Positions 10,483 through 20,624 of a stretch of DNA of 64,000 nt are shown one piece after another. The notes under the pieces were generated by a model. It was given only the letters and a program-made list of their open reading frames with translations, had not been told where the DNA came from and did not search any database. Numbering within the stretch: the first letter of the stretch is position 1; each line of letters starts with the position of its first letter. The stretch comes from Serpens gallinarum. Lineage in GTDB: Bacteria; Pseudomonadota; Gammaproteobacteria; Pseudomonadales; Pseudomonadaceae. Position numbers and translations under genes: made by a program. Location: contig NZ_JACSQG010000003.1 in NCBI RefSeq assembly GCF_014836765.1, positions 333,181 to 397,180 on the forward strand, written 5' to 3'.

Positions 10483-12102
10483 ATGAGCGAAACCCTGTAC
10501 CGCACCGAGGTGCTGGTCATAGGTGCCGGACTCGCCGGCATCAGTACGGCCCTGGAACTGCTTGACCAAGGCAAGCGCGTGATACTGCTCGATGCCGCGA
10601 CGCGCCAAGCCTGCGGCGGCCAGGCCAACGATGCATTCGGCGGCATGCTGCTCAGCGAAACGCCCGAGCAGAAACGCAACGGCATCCACGACTCGGCCGA
10701 GCTGCTCTATTCAGACTGGCTGCGCGCCGCGCAATTTACCAGCAATGACCCGTGGGGCTCGCGCTGGGCGGCGCTGTATGCCGAACGTAACCGCACCGAT
10801 ATTTACGATTGGCTGCACGGTTACGGCATTCGCTTCTTCCCTGCCGTGCAGTGGGTGGAGCGTGGCAATCACGGCGATGGCAACTCGCTGCCCCGCTACC
10901 ACGTGGCCTGGGGTTGCGGACGCGGCGTGGTGCAAACGCTGGCCCAGCGTTTGCTCAATCATCCCCAGGCGCACCTGCTGGAGTGCCTGTTTGATCACCG
11001 GGTTGAAGCCCTGGAGCATCAAAGCTCAACCGTAGTCGGCTGTTCCGGCAAAGGACCGCACGGCGACTTTCGTGTTCAGACCGAGCATGTAGTGATCTGC
11101 AGCGGCGGCATCAACGGCAATCCGGCCAAGGTGCGCCAGCACTGGGACAGCACAACCTACGGTCCCTGCCCGAGCGATCTGCTGATGGGCACTCCGCCCA
11201 GCGCCGATGGCGCCCTGCACGATCGCGTGCAGGCTCTGGGCGGTCAGGTAGTCAATCTCGGTCAGATGTGGAACTACGCCGCCGGCATTGCCCATCCCGA
11301 GCCGCAGTACCCCGATCATGGCCTGAGCCTGATTCCACCGCGCTCTGCGCTGTGGCTGGACAGCCGTGGCCGACGCATCGGCCCGCAGCCCTTGGTCACT
11401 GGCTTCGACACCCATGATCTGTGCAAGCGCATTGGCCATTTGCCCGATCAATACAGCTGGCAGGTGATGAACTGGCGCATCGCGATCAAGGAAATGGCCA
11501 TTTCCGGTACTGACAGCAACCCGCTGTTCCGCGACCGTAAACTCGTGTCGCTGATCTGGCAGACCCTCACCGGCAACAAGGCACTGGTGCGCTGGATGCT
11601 GGATCACTGCCCGGACGTGATCAGCGCCGACACCCTGGAGCAACTGGCCGAACGCATGACCGCATTGGGGCCGATGACGGTTGACCTGCACGGCATGCAG
11701 ACTGATATCCAGGCTTACGACGCCATGCTGGCGCGCGGACCGGCATTGCACAACGATGACCAGATCCGCCGCATTCACCATCTGCGACAGTGGCGCAGCG
11801 ATCGCTTGCGCACCTGCCGCGCCCAGCCGATTCTTGCCCCCAAAGCCGGTCCCCTGATCGCCATCCGCGAGCGCATCATCAGCCGCAAGAGCATGGGCGG
11901 CATGCTGACCGACCTGGATTCACGGGTGCTGGACGGCCAAGGGCAACCCATTGCCGGCCTGTATGCGGCTGGCGAAGCCGCCGGCTTTGGCGGCGGCGGG
12001 ATCAGCGGAATACGCTCCTTGGAGGGAACCTTCCTGAGCAACTGCATCTTCAACGGACGCCGCGCGGCCTGGGCCATCGCAGGCGTCGAGCGCAACGCCT
12101 AG
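10483..12102 (+). CDS. FAD-dependent dehydrogenase of the fumarate reductase / 3-ketosteroid dehydrogenase superfamily
   Basis: 539 residues, FAD_binding_2 type. The N-terminus T-E-V-L-V-I-G-A-G-L-A-G-I-S is the dinucleotide fold, and the C-terminus G-L-Y-A-A-G-E-A-A-G-F-G-G-G-G-I-S-G closes the FAD site, followed by R-S-L-E-G-T-F-L-S-N-C. Members dehydrogenate or reduce activated C-C bonds, for example in steroid or cyclic ketone breakdown; the substrate cannot be read from the sequence. GAGAAG precedes the ATG. It is followed 69 bases later by a ThDP enzyme in the same direction and faces a divergent AraC gene, so a short catabolic pathway is inferred. Confidence 0.85.
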   Translation: MSETLYRTEVLVIGAGLAGISTALELLDQGKRVILLDAATRQACGGQANDAFGGMLLSETPEQKRNGIHDSAELLYSDWLRAAQFTSNDPWGSRWAALYAERNRTDIYDWLHGYGIRFFPAVQWVERGNHGDGNSLPRYHVAWGCGRGVVQTLAQRLLNHPQAHLLECLFDHRVEALEHQSSTVVGCSGKGPHGDFRVQTEHVVICSGGINGNPAKVRQHWDSTTYGPCPSDLLMGTPPSADGALHDRVQALGGQVVNLGQMWNYAAGIAHPEPQYPDHGLSLIPPRSALWLDSRGRRIGPQPLVTGFDTHDLCKRIGHLPDQYSWQVMNWRIAIKEMAISGTDSNPLFRDRKLVSLIWQTLTGNKALVRWMLDHCPDVISADTLEQLAERMTALGPMTVDLHGMQTDIQAYDAMLARGPALHNDDQIRRIHHLRQWRSDRLRTCRAQPILAPKAGPLIAIRERIISRKSMGGMLTDLDSRVLDGQGQPIAGLYAAGEAAGFGGGGISGIRSLEGTFLSNCIFNGRRAAWAIAGVERNA

Positions 12103-12171
12103 CGTGTCGGTTACGCTCGGCGAACCCGACTCACTGAAATCCAACAAAAAAATAATGAAAAGGAACAGGAC

Positions 12172-13902
12172 ATGAAAAAGACCGGTGCGGCACTGGCCCG
12201 CTTTGCTCTCGAACAATTGGGCGTCAAATACACCTTTGGCATTCCTGGGGTACACAACACCGAGCTGTACGATGAATTGAATTCGTCGGAAAGCATCCAG
12301 CCGGTCCTGGTCACCCACGAGTGCGGCGCAGCCTTCATGGCCGACGCGGTCAGCCGCACCAGCGACAGCATCGGCACCCTGGTGATTGTCCCGGCGGCCG
12401 GCGTGACCCATGCCGCCAGCGGCATCGGCGAAGCCGGCCTGGACGGCATTCCCATGCTGATCATTTCCGGCGGTATCCACAGCGAGAGTCCGTACCGTTA
12501 CCAACTGCACGACATCGACCAGCACAGCCTGTTGGCGCCCATCACCAAGGCCACGTTTCGCATTGCCGCCCACCATGAGGTCATTCCAACCCTCTACGAG
12601 GCTTACCGGATCGCCACCGGCGGCGAGCCGGGCCCAGTGTTCGTCGAGCTGCCCTATAACATTGGCAACTTTCTCGGCGAGGTTGACGAAATGCCGAGGT
12701 TCGAGCCCATCGAGGCCCCTGCCGAGCTGGATATGGACACCCTTCGCCAGGCCGCCAAGCAATTGGTCGAGGCACGACGGCCCGGCCTGTTCCTCGGCTG
12801 GGGCTCGATCGGCGCGCAACCTGAGCTGATACGTCTGGCCGAATTGCTCGGTGCTCCGGTGGCAACCACCTTGCAAGGCTTGAGCGCATTCCCGGGCAAC
12901 CATCCGCTGCACACCGGCATGGGCTTCGGCGCCTACGCCGTGCCGGCGGCCGCCCGCGCCTTCGCCGATTGCGACTGCCTGCTGGCGGTCGGCACACGCT
13001 TTTCAGAAATCCCCACCGGCAGTTACAGCATGCCGGTACCGGCCGCGCTGATTCATGTGGACATCAACCCGCAGGTGTTCAATGCCAATTTTCCCGCACA
13101 ACTGTGCCTGGAAGGTGACGCTGCCGAAATCATTCCGGCCCTGCTGCGCGAAGTCGAAGCCCTGCAACCCCAAGCGCGCGACCAGGCCGTGGCCGCCCGC
13201 ATCCAGCAGGACAAGGCCGCCTATCGTGATGAATGGTTCAAGCACAACAGTGGCGACCGGGTGAATCCGGCACGCTTCTTCACTGAATTGCGCCTGCAAC
13301 TGGATGACGAGGCCATTCTGGTGGCCGACGATGGCAACCACACCTTTCTGCTCGCCGAGCTGATGCCGATTCACGGCCCGCGCCGCTACCTGTCGCCAAG
13401 CGACTTCAACGCCATGGGCTACTGCGTGCCGGCGGTGATCGGCGCCAAACTGGCCAACCCCGACGCCACCGTGGTCGGCATTGTCGGCGACGGCGCCCTG
13501 CGCATGACCGGCCTGGAAATGATCACCGCCAGCCAGCTGGGGCTCGGCGTGCCGGTGTTCGTGTTCAGCGACGGTGAATTGTCGCAGATCGCCCAGGCAC
13601 AGCAGATTCCCTATAACCGCAAGACTTGTACAGTACTCAAAGCGCTGAATATCAAGGCTCTGGCCGAAGCCACCGGCGCGGCCTTCGTCGCCATCGACAA
13701 CGACGCCGGCTGCGGCGAGGGAATTCGCCAAGCCTTGCAACTGGCCGCCGAAGGTCGCCCGGTATTCGTTGATGTGCGCATCGATTATTCCAAGCGCACC
13801 CGGTTTACCGAAGGCGTGGTCAAGGCCACGCTGAAACGCTTTACACCACGGGACAAGGTGCGGGTCATCGGCCGGGCCCTGTTGCGCAAGGTGACGGGCT
13901 GA
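12172..13902 (+). CDS. Thiamine diphosphate-dependent enzyme, acetolactate synthase-like
   Basis: 576 residues with the three-domain layout of ThDP decarboxylases and synthases. The N-terminal pyrimidine-binding domain has F-G-I-P-G-V-H-N and T-H-E-C-G-A-A-F-M-A-D (the Glu is the catalytic one). The C-terminal PP domain has V-G-D-G-A-L-R-M-T-G-L-E. The usual end of that motif (N-N or N-D) reads F-S-D-G-E-L here, so the Asn metal ligand looks replaced by Asp. AAGGA precedes the ATG. The enzyme probably cleaves or condenses a 2-oxo acid or diketone from the FAD dehydrogenase step; a biosynthetic acetolactate role is unlikely without a small subunit nearby. Confidence 0.85.
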   Translation: MKKTGAALARFALEQLGVKYTFGIPGVHNTELYDELNSSESIQPVLVTHECGAAFMADAVSRTSDSIGTLVIVPAAGVTHAASGIGEAGLDGIPMLIISGGIHSESPYRYQLHDIDQHSLLAPITKATFRIAAHHEVIPTLYEAYRIATGGEPGPVFVELPYNIGNFLGEVDEMPRFEPIEAPAELDMDTLRQAAKQLVEARRPGLFLGWGSIGAQPELIRLAELLGAPVATTLQGLSAFPGNHPLHTGMGFGAYAVPAAARAFADCDCLLAVGTRFSEIPTGSYSMPVPAALIHVDINPQVFNANFPAQLCLEGDAAEIIPALLREVEALQPQARDQAVAARIQQDKAAYRDEWFKHNSGDRVNPARFFTELRLQLDDEAILVADDGNHTFLLAELMPIHGPRRYLSPSDFNAMGYCVPAVIGAKLANPDATVVGIVGDGALRMTGLEMITASQLGLGVPVFVFSDGELSQIAQAQQIPYNRKTCTVLKALNIKALAEATGAAFVAIDNDAGCGEGIRQALQLAAEGRPVFVDVRIDYSKRTRFTEGVVKATLKRFTPRDKVRVIGRALLRKVTG

Positions 13903-13951
13903 GCGCTGCGGCAAGAGCCTGGATCATGTGTTAACGCAGGGCCGGCTTTCT

Positions 13952-14093
13952 GTAGGGGCGAATTCATTCGCCTGATACCCAGTTTTTCCGGCACCTGCGG
14001 GGATGCGACCAACGAATTGACTAAGACCCTTGCGCTTGTCGCAGCCACTCATGGCCAGCAGGTCATCCGCCAGGCGAATGAATTCGCCCCTAC
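13952..14093. repeat. REP palindrome pair in inverted orientation (REPIN-like)
   Basis: The 23-base unit at 13952-13974 (GTAGGGGCGAATTCATTCGC plus CTG) occurs again as its exact reverse complement at 14071-14093. Each unit is itself a palindrome-like hairpin, and about 96 bases lie between them. This is the organisation of pseudomonad REP doublets. It fills most of the 212-base gap between the ThDP enzyme and the LpxR-like gene, which end toward each other. Confidence 0.85.
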
Positions 14094-14114
14094 CCGTTGT
14101 GGGTCGGTAGTCGA

Positions 14115-15101
14115 TTAAAACCCGCGCGAAATCGTTAAAGAGCCGAACTGATCATGTCCGCGCTGCCCGGCAAATTCATGGCTGCGCCAGACACTGGCGA
14201 ATGCCACTTGCCAGTGGTCCCAGGTCAGCACCACCCCGGCCTTGGCATCGCCCACCCATTCATTGCGGTCCACCGAATGACTGGACTTGAACGTATTGCC
14301 GTCCAGCAGCATGTTTTGCGCCATGTAGCGACCTTCCAGATGAACAAAGCCGTACCAGGCAAAAGCACTTCCAGGCGTGAAATGCAGATCGCCGCTTTGC
14401 CCGGGGGTCACTGAAGGAATGCCGAAGCTACGGTCCAGCCGACGGCCAAACCTTATCCCGACTCCGCTGGAACCGTAGGTGTAGAGATTGCCCACAGCCA
14501 AACCGAGGCCGGGACCGTATTCGAGCTCCAGCCCGGCGAACGAACCCTTGCGCCACCATTGCTGACCGTATGCCAGATTGACGAAGGGCTCGTTACGCAA
14601 CTGGTTACGCCAACCATTGGGCTCACTGCTGTCGAACACTTTGTGCAAGCCACGCTGCACTTTTTCGGCACCAACGGCCGGGCCCACCAAGCCGATATCC
14701 AGGTGCATTTCCCGCGTCCGACGCCAGGTCTCACGCGGTTGGTCGGCGAACCATGACACCCCGGCGAAGGCCAGCCCCGCATAGGGACGGTCGTCTTCGA
14801 CCAGATAACGGGCATCGATGTCGTTGGGTGTGTAGATCTGATAACCAAAGCGATAGGCGACATTAACCACCTCGCCGGCACTCCAGCCCGGCAGCGCTTC
14901 GGCAACGCCTCGGGTCCAGTGCTCCGCCGTGGGTTCAAAGGACCAGAACGCCTCGATCCCGCCGCTGTAATGGCCATCGCGATTGTCATAGGACAGCAGG
15001 TCGTTTTCGACCTTGAACGACAGGGTTTGCGCCGTGGCAACCCCAGGCAGGAAGACAAGCAGAAGACACCTGATACGCAGTTTTCCCTTGAGCGAAGTCA
15101 T
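14115..15101 (-). CDS. LpxR-family outer-membrane lipid A deacylase-like protein (DUF2219)
   Basis: 328 residues with a cleavable signal peptide (hydrophobic run ending A-T-A-Q-T near residue 24). The mature start S-F-K-V-E-N-D-L-L with D-G-H-Y-S-G-G-I matches the LpxR beta-barrel family, whose E-N-D and T-D-x-x-Y-T-N-G regions hold the calcium and catalytic residues. Alternating polar/hydrophobic strands and a terminal aromatic (R-G-F) fit a 12-strand outer-membrane barrel. LpxR removes the 3'-acyloxyacyl chain of lipid A; activity here is inferred from family only. ATG 15101 is preferred because AGGA lies upstream. Confidence 0.8.
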   Translation of the reverse strand: MTSLKGKLRIRCLLLVFLPGVATAQTLSFKVENDLLSYDNRDGHYSGGIEAFWSFEPTAEHWTRGVAEALPGWSAGEVVNVAYRFGYQIYTPNDIDARYLVEDDRPYAGLAFAGVSWFADQPRETWRRTREMHLDIGLVGPAVGAEKVQRGLHKVFDSSEPNGWRNQLRNEPFVNLAYGQQWWRKGSFAGLELEYGPGLGLAVGNLYTYGSSGVGIRFGRRLDRSFGIPSVTPGQSGDLHFTPGSAFAWYGFVHLEGRYMAQNMLLDGNTFKSSHSVDRNEWVGDAKAGVVLTWDHWQVAFASVWRSHEFAGQRGHDQFGSLTISRGF

Positions 15102-15260
15102 CACGATCCTTTCAAGCCTGCACATAGACTCAACTTAGAGCGAAGCGGCAACCCTTTCGTTCAGCGGTTTTGCGCGCTGATTGCGCTGGCATGACCGGCA
15201 CCATCCGGCGTAGAGACGGTCGAGATAAGAGTCGATTGTGTAGTAGCCAGGGAGGTTCGC

Positions 15261-16652
15261 GTGGCACTACTGGGTTCGGATCTCGTCGTGTTCTTCGGTG
15301 CGTTCGGTGATCTGGCTTACAGGAAAGTGTTTCCGGCGCTGCACGCGCTGGTGCGCAACCGTGAATTAGAGGTGCCGATCCTCTGCGTCGAGCGTCCCGG
15401 TCGCACGCTTGAGGCCTTACGTGAGCGAGCCCGCGCCAGCGTGCAGGAGCACGGTGAAGCTGACCCCGGAACCTTTGCCCGATTCAGTGCGCAACTGCGC
15501 TACATCGCCGGCGATTACACCGAGCCGGCCACTTACCAGCGGCTAAAGGAGGCATTGGACGGCGCACGGCGGCCCCTGTGCTACCTGGCTATTCCACCCA
15601 GCCTGTTCCCTGTCGTGGTGCGCGGCCTGGCCGCTGCCGGGTGCGGGCCGGAAACACGGGTGGTGGTGGAAAAACCCTTCGGCCGGGACCGGGCATCGGC
15701 CCATGCCTTGAACCAGACCTTGCACCAGGCGTTTCCCGAATCGGCGATCTTTCGCATCGACCATTACCTGGGCAAGGAAGCGGTGCAGAATCTGTCCTAT
15801 TTCCGTTTTGCCAACAGCTTTCTCGCGCCGCTGTGGAACCGCGACTACATCGACAACGTGCAGATCACTCTGGCCGAGCGTTTTGGGGTGGAAGGTCGCG
15901 GTCGTTTCTACGAAGAGGTCGGGGCGCTGCGCGACGTGGTGCAGAATCACCTGTTGCAGATCATCACCTTGCTGGCCATGGATGCGCCCCGGGAACAAGG
16001 CGCCGCCGCACTGCGGGCCGAAAAGCTGCGCCTGCTGCAAGCCATCCGGCCCTTGGCGCCCGAGGACGTGGTGCGTGGTCAGTTCCGCGGCTATCGCGAT
16101 GAGCCAGGTGTCGCAAAGGACTCGGTGGTGGAGACGTTCGCCGCCCTGCGACTGCACATCGACAACGCGCGCTGGGCCGGCGTGCCTTTTTACATCCGCA
16201 CCGGCAAGTGCCTGCCGATCACCCGCTGCGAGATCATGGTTTATCTGAAAGAACCGCCGTGGGCAGTGTTCGACGAACCCATCCAGCCGCAGAGCAACTA
16301 TTTTCGTTTCTGCCTCAGCCCCGACGTCACCCTGTCCCTCGGGGCGCGCGTCAAGCAGCCGGGTGAGGCCATGCGCGGCGAAGCGGTGGAATTGATCGCC
16401 CGTCACCAGCTTCAGCACGCCGAATCGCCCTATCAGCGCCTGCTCGGCGATGCGCTGCGCGGCGACCGCACGCTGTTCACCAGTGATGAGTGCGTCGAAG
16501 CCGCCTGGGCGGTGGTCGAGCCGGTCCTCGGCCAGACCAGCGTGCCGCTGCCTTATGAGCCTGGCAGCTGGGGACCGGCGGCGGCCACCCTCGTGGTGGA
16601 GGCCGGCGACGGCTGGCATGATCCGCGCCCTCAGGACATTCCGCCATGTTGA
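15261..16652 (+). CDS. zwf: Glucose-6-phosphate 1-dehydrogenase (divergent copy)
   Basis: 463 residues, starting at GTG with GGGAGG six bases upstream. It oxidises glucose 6-phosphate to 6-phosphogluconolactone with NAD(P)+. The signature R-I-D-H-Y-L-G-K-E is at 165-173 and E-K-P-F-G-R at 137-142. The nucleotide loop reads G-A-F-G-D-L rather than the usual G-A-S-G-D-L, and the protein is some 25 residues shorter than typical zwf, so this is probably a second paralogue; the main hexR/zwf/pgl/eda copy of Pseudomonas is not in this window. First gene of a tight operon. No TTGT-N8-ACAA HexR-like site was seen upstream. Confidence 0.92.
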   Translation: MALLGSDLVVFFGAFGDLAYRKVFPALHALVRNRELEVPILCVERPGRTLEALRERARASVQEHGEADPGTFARFSAQLRYIAGDYTEPATYQRLKEALDGARRPLCYLAIPPSLFPVVVRGLAAAGCGPETRVVVEKPFGRDRASAHALNQTLHQAFPESAIFRIDHYLGKEAVQNLSYFRFANSFLAPLWNRDYIDNVQITLAERFGVEGRGRFYEEVGALRDVVQNHLLQIITLLAMDAPREQGAAALRAEKLRLLQAIRPLAPEDVVRGQFRGYRDEPGVAKDSVVETFAALRLHIDNARWAGVPFYIRTGKCLPITRCEIMVYLKEPPWAVFDEPIQPQSNYFRFCLSPDVTLSLGARVKQPGEAMRGEAVELIARHQLQHAESPYQRLLGDALRGDRTLFTSDECVEAAWAVVEPVLGQTSVPLPYEPGSWGPAAATLVVEAGDGWHDPRPQDIPPC

Positions 16653-17317
16653 GACAGGACAGCTGGGCATTTTTGCTCGATGTCGACAACACCCTGCTCG
16701 ACAACGACCGCTTCGCCAGCGACCTGAGCGCACGGCTGGAGCAGGACTTCGGCGCGGCCGAAAGCCAACGCTACTGGACGCTCTACGGCGAACTGCGCCA
16801 GCAACGGGGCTACGCCGACTACCTCGGTGCGCTGCAAGCCTTTCGCAGCGGCTGCGGCAGCCCGTCAGCGTTGCTGCACATGGCGGGGTTCATGCTCGAC
16901 TACCCCTTCCAGGCGCGACTTTATCCGCAGGCCCTCGCGGTTATCGATCACCTGCACAAACAGGGTACGACGGCGATTGTTTCTGACGGTGACGTGGTTT
17001 TCCAACCCCGCAAGATCCAGCGGTGCGGCCTGTGGGACGCTGTCGCCGGCAGGGTACTGGTATGCCTGCACAAAGAGCGTGAAGTCGAGGCGATCCTTCA
17101 GCGTTTTCCTGCGCAGCACTACGTCATGGTCGATGACAAACCCCTGCTCCTGGCCGCGCTCAAGCGCCAGCTCGGCACTCGCCTGACCAGCGTTTTTATA
17201 CGCCAGGGCCACTACGCCGAGGCGGCGAACGGCCAATTGCTCGACCCGCCCCCCGATCTCACCCTCGCACGCATCGGCGAGCTGTGCCGGTTGCAACGTG
17301 CCGATTTTCCCAGTTGA
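16646..17317 (+). CDS. HAD-superfamily hydrolase of unknown substrate
   Basis: 223 residues. Motif I D-V-D-N-T-L-L-D-N-D at 17-26 holds the nucleophilic Asp; I-V-S-D-G-D is motif II, and V-M-V-D-D-K-P the acidic motif IV. A helical cap lies between motif I and II. It could be a sugar-phosphate phosphatase given its position, but specificity cannot be read. It overlaps zwf by 7 bases and ends 9 bases before pgi, so it is translated as part of the same operon. Confidence 0.85.
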   Translation: MLRQDSWAFLLDVDNTLLDNDRFASDLSARLEQDFGAAESQRYWTLYGELRQQRGYADYLGALQAFRSGCGSPSALLHMAGFMLDYPFQARLYPQALAVIDHLHKQGTTAIVSDGDVVFQPRKIQRCGLWDAVAGRVLVCLHKEREVEAILQRFPAQHYVMVDDKPLLLAALKRQLGTRLTSVFIRQGHYAEAANGQLLDPPPDLTLARIGELCRLQRADFPS

Positions 17318-17326
17318 GGCCTATCG

Positions 17327-18973
17327 ATGAAGCATTCGACTTTTTCGGCCCTGACCCAGCGCCCAGAGTGGCAAGCCTTGCTGACCCATGCCCGAAGCAT
17401 GAGCCCACGGCATTTGCGTGAGCTGTTCGCCGCCGACCCGACGCGGGGTGAGCGCCTCTGCGTCGAGGCGGTTGGCCTGTATCTGGATTACGCCAAGCAA
17501 CGCATCGACGATGAAACCCTGCGCCTGCTCCTTGAACTCGCACGAGCCTGCCAGCTGCCAGAGAGCATCGAGGCGATGTTTCGTGGCGACCGGGTCAATC
17601 GGGTGGAGAACCGTCCCGCCCTGCATGTAGCGTTACGCGCCCCCGCAGGCGCGCATATCACCGTGGACGGCCGCGATGTAATCCCCGATGTTCACGCCGT
17701 GCTGGATCGCATGGCCCGGTTCACCGAGCAGGTGCACAGCGGCGCCTGGACTGGTCTAACCGGTAAGCCGATGCGCAACATCGTCAACATCGGCATTGGC
17801 GGCTCAGACCTCGGCCCGGTCATGGCCTACGAAGCGTTACGTCATTACAGCCACCGCGACCTGCGCTTCTTTTTCGTCTCCAACATCGACCCCACCGACC
17901 TCAGCGAAACTTTGCGCGAGCTGGACCCGGCCGAAACGCTGTTCATCGTCTGCTCGAAAACCTTCACCACCCAGGAAACCCTGGCCAATGCCCATGCGGC
18001 CCGAGCCTGGTGCCTGCAGGCGCTTGGCGATGAAGCAGCGGTCGCCCGGCATTTCGTGGCGGTGTCCAGCCATCCGGAGGAAGTGGCCCGCTTCGGTATC
18101 GATCCGGCGCATATGTTCATCTTCTGGGACTGGGTGGGCGGGCGTTACTCGATGGATTCGGCCATCGGCCTGTCGACCATGCTCGCCATCGGCGCCGAAC
18201 ACTTCCGCGCGTTACTGGCCGGCTTGCATGCCATGGACGAGCACTTTCGCCACACGCCTCTGGAGCGCAACCTGCCGGCGCTGATGGGCTTGCTGGCGGT
18301 GTGGAATGCCAACTTCCTCGGGGTCTCGGCCGTTGCCGTGCTGCCCTATGAGCAGTACCTGAAACGCTTTCCCGCGTACCTGCAGCAGCTGACCATGGAA
18401 AGCAACGGCAAGCATGTGACCCTGGGCGGTGAGCGGGTCGATTACGACACCGCGCCGATTTACTGGGGTGAACCGGGCACCAATGGCCAGCACTCGTTCT
18501 ATCAACTGATCCATCAGGGCACCCGATTGATCGCCTGCGATTTCATCGGCTTTTGTCAGTCGCTCAATCCATTGGGCACCCAGCATGATCTGCTGATCGC
18601 CAACCTGATCGCCCAAGGTGAGGCGCTGGCCTTTGGTAAGCGCGAGGAAGAATGGCGCGCCCAGGGTGCGTCACAGGCGTTGGCGCCACACCGTGCCTGC
18701 GAGGGCAACCGCCCCAGTAGTACGCTGCTGGCCGAACGCCTCGACCCCTTCACGCTGGGTACGCTGGTGGCCCTGTACGAACACAGCGTGTTCGTGCAGG
18801 GCATGATCTGGCAGATCGACCCCTTCGACCAATGGGGCGTCGAGCTGGGCAAGGCCTTGGCCAAACGGATCGCGACGGAAATCGCCCAACCTGAGCCGAG
18901 CGAGCTGAGCCATGACAGTTCCAGCAACAGGCTGATCCGCCGCTACCGCCAGTACAAGGCGATCCGCCCATGA
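17327..18973 (+). CDS. pgi: Glucose-6-phosphate isomerase
   Basis: 548 residues, the usual bacterial length. Interconverts glucose 6-phosphate and fructose 6-phosphate. Family signatures are seen: G-I-G-G-S-D-L-G-P at 156-164, the S-K-T-F-T-T phosphate-binding run, [13 protein letters not shown] and [10 protein letters not shown]. Probably a second copy, since pseudomonads usually carry a stand-alone pgi elsewhere. Its stop overlaps the pgm start (ATGA at 18970-18973), showing translational coupling. Confidence 0.96.
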   Translation: MKHSTFSALTQRPEWQALLTHARSMSPRHLRELFAADPTRGERLCVEAVGLYLDYAKQRIDDETLRLLLELARACQLPESIEAMFRGDRVNRVENRPALHVALRAPAGAHITVDGRDVIPDVHAVLDRMARFTEQVHSGAWTGLTGKPMRNIVNIGIGGSDLGPVMAYEALRHYSHRDLRFFFVSNIDPTDLSETLRELDPAETLFIVCSKTFTTQETLANAHAARAWCLQALGDEAAVARHFVAVSSHPEEVARFGIDPAHMFIFWDWVGGRYSMDSAIGLSTMLAIGAEHFRALLAGLHAMDEHFRHTPLERNLPALMGLLAVWNANFLGVSAVAVLPYEQYLKRFPAYLQQLTMESNGKHVTLGGERVDYDTAPIYWGEPGTNGQHSFYQLIHQGTRLIACDFIGFCQSLNPLGTQHDLLIANLIAQGEALAFGKREEEWRAQGASQALAPHRACEGNRPSSTLLAERLDPFTLGTLVALYEHSVFVQGMIWQIDPFDQWGVELGKALAKRIATEIAQPEPSELSHDSSSNRLIRRYRQYKAIRP

Positions 18974-20619
18974 ACCGCATCAACCCGCTGGCCGGTCAAC
19001 CCGCCCCGTCCTCCTCGCTGGTCGATGTGCCCGCCTTGCTGGCCGCCTATACCGACTGGCGCCCCGACCCGTACATCCCCGAGCAACGGGTGGCCTTTGG
19101 CACCTCCGGCCATCGCGGCAGCTCGCTGACCCGCAGCTTCAACGAATGGCACCTGCTGGCCATCGCCCAGGCGATCTGCGACTACCGCCAGGCTCAGGGC
19201 ATCGACGGCCCGCTGTACCTCGGCATCGACACCCACGCGCTGTCGCAGCCAGCCCTGGAAAGCACCCTGGAAGTGCTGGCCGGCAATGGCGTGAACACGC
19301 TGATCGCCAAAGACGGCGAATTCACCCCGACGCCGACCATTTCCCACGCAATCCTCACCTACAACCGGGGCCGCAACGCAGGGCTGGCCGACGGCATCGT
19401 CATCACCCCCTCGCACAACCCACCGGCCGATGGGGGCATCAAGTACAACCCGCCCCACGGCGGGCCGGCGGATACCGTCATCACCGCCCGTATCGAGGCG
19501 CGCGCCAACACCCTGCTCGAAAACGCCTTGCGCGGCGTGCGCCGCTTACCCCTCGCGCAGGCGCGCAACGCCGCGCGGGAACACGATTTTTTGCACGCCT
19601 ATATAGAGGATCTGGAGCAGGTGGTGGACTTCGCGGTGATCCGCGCCGCCGGCCTGCACCTGGGCGTCGATCCGCTCGGCGGCGCGGGCGTGCATTACTG
19701 GGCGCCGCTGGCCGAACGCTACGGCCTCGACTTGCACGTGGTCAGTGAGGCGGTGGATCCGACCTTCGCCATGATGTCGCTGGACTGGGATGGACAGATC
19801 CGCATGGACCCCTCCTCGCCTTATGCCATGCAGCGGCTGATCGGCCTCAAGGATAGGTTTGATGTCGCCTTCGCCTGTGACACCGACCACGACCGCCACG
19901 GTATCGTCACCCGCAGCTGTGGGCTGTTGCCGTCGAATCATTACTTGGCGGTGCTGATCGACTATCTGTTCCGGCATCGGCCGCAGTGGCGCCCCGATAC
20001 CGCCATTGGCAAGACCCTGGTCAGCAGCGCACTCATCGACCGCGTGGCGCAGCGCCTCGGCCGGCGGCTGTACGAAGTACCGGTGGGGTTCAAGTGGTTC
20101 GTCAACGGCCTGCATGATGGCAGCCTGGGTTTTGCCGGCGAGGAAAGCGCAGGCGCCACCTGCTTGCGCCATGATGGCACGGTCTGGACTACCGACAAGG
20201 ACGGCCTGGTGCCCGCGCTTCTGGCGGCGGAAATGACCGCTCGCTGCGGCCGCGACCCCGGCGAGCTGTATCGCGACCTGGTGGCAAAACTCGGCGAACC
20301 CCTGAATGATCGCCTCGACGCCGCTGCCACGCCCGAGCAGAAGGCGTGCCTGAGCCGGCTCTCGCCCACGCAAGTGACCATCAGCCAGCTGGCCGGCGAG
20401 CCGATTCTCGCCGTACTCGACCACGCGCCCGGCAATCAGGCACCTATCGGCGGTATCAAGGTGATCGCTGCCAGCGGCTGGTTCGCCGCCCGCCCCTCCG
20501 GCACCGAGGCGATTTACAAGATCTATGCGGAAAGCTTCAAGGATCAGTCCCACCTGCAGGCCATCCTGCACGAGGCCCGCCAGATCGTCGATACCGCGCT
20601 CCATTCACCTGCGGAGTAA
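18970..20619 (+). CDS. pgm: Phosphoglucomutase (alpha-D-glucose-phosphate specific)
   Basis: 549 residues. Converts glucose 6-phosphate and glucose 1-phosphate, linking the operon to glycogen, trehalose or UDP-glucose synthesis. The phosphoserine loop T-P-S-H-N-P-P is at 146-152, the Mg2+ loop C-D-T-D-H-D-R-H-G follows near 303, the sugar-binding G-E-E-S-A-G loop is present, and the phosphate-binding R-P-S-G-T-E-A loop is near the C-terminus. It has the length of the E. coli Pgm type rather than AlgC. It overlaps pgi by 4 bases and ends 5 bases before tkt. Confidence 0.95.
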   Translation: MNRINPLAGQPAPSSSLVDVPALLAAYTDWRPDPYIPEQRVAFGTSGHRGSSLTRSFNEWHLLAIAQAICDYRQAQGIDGPLYLGIDTHALSQPALESTLEVLAGNGVNTLIAKDGEFTPTPTISHAILTYNRGRNAGLADGIVITPSHNPPADGGIKYNPPHGGPADTVITARIEARANTLLENALRGVRRLPLAQARNAAREHDFLHAYIEDLEQVVDFAVIRAAGLHLGVDPLGGAGVHYWAPLAERYGLDLHVVSEAVDPTFAMMSLDWDGQIRMDPSSPYAMQRLIGLKDRFDVAFACDTDHDRHGIVTRSCGLLPSNHYLAVLIDYLFRHRPQWRPDTAIGKTLVSSALIDRVAQRLGRRLYEVPVGFKWFVNGLHDGSLGFAGEESAGATCLRHDGTVWTTDKDGLVPALLAAEMTARCGRDPGELYRDLVAKLGEPLNDRLDAAATPEQKACLSRLSPTQVTISQLAGEPILAVLDHAPGNQAPIGGIKVIAASGWFAARPSGTEAIYKIYAESFKDQSHLQAILHEARQIVDTALHSPAE

Positions 20620-20624
20620 CCGCC

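Noticed and set aside
15126..15260. HexR operator before zwf
   Set aside because: An ATTGTG string is present but no matching ACAA half at the right spacing.
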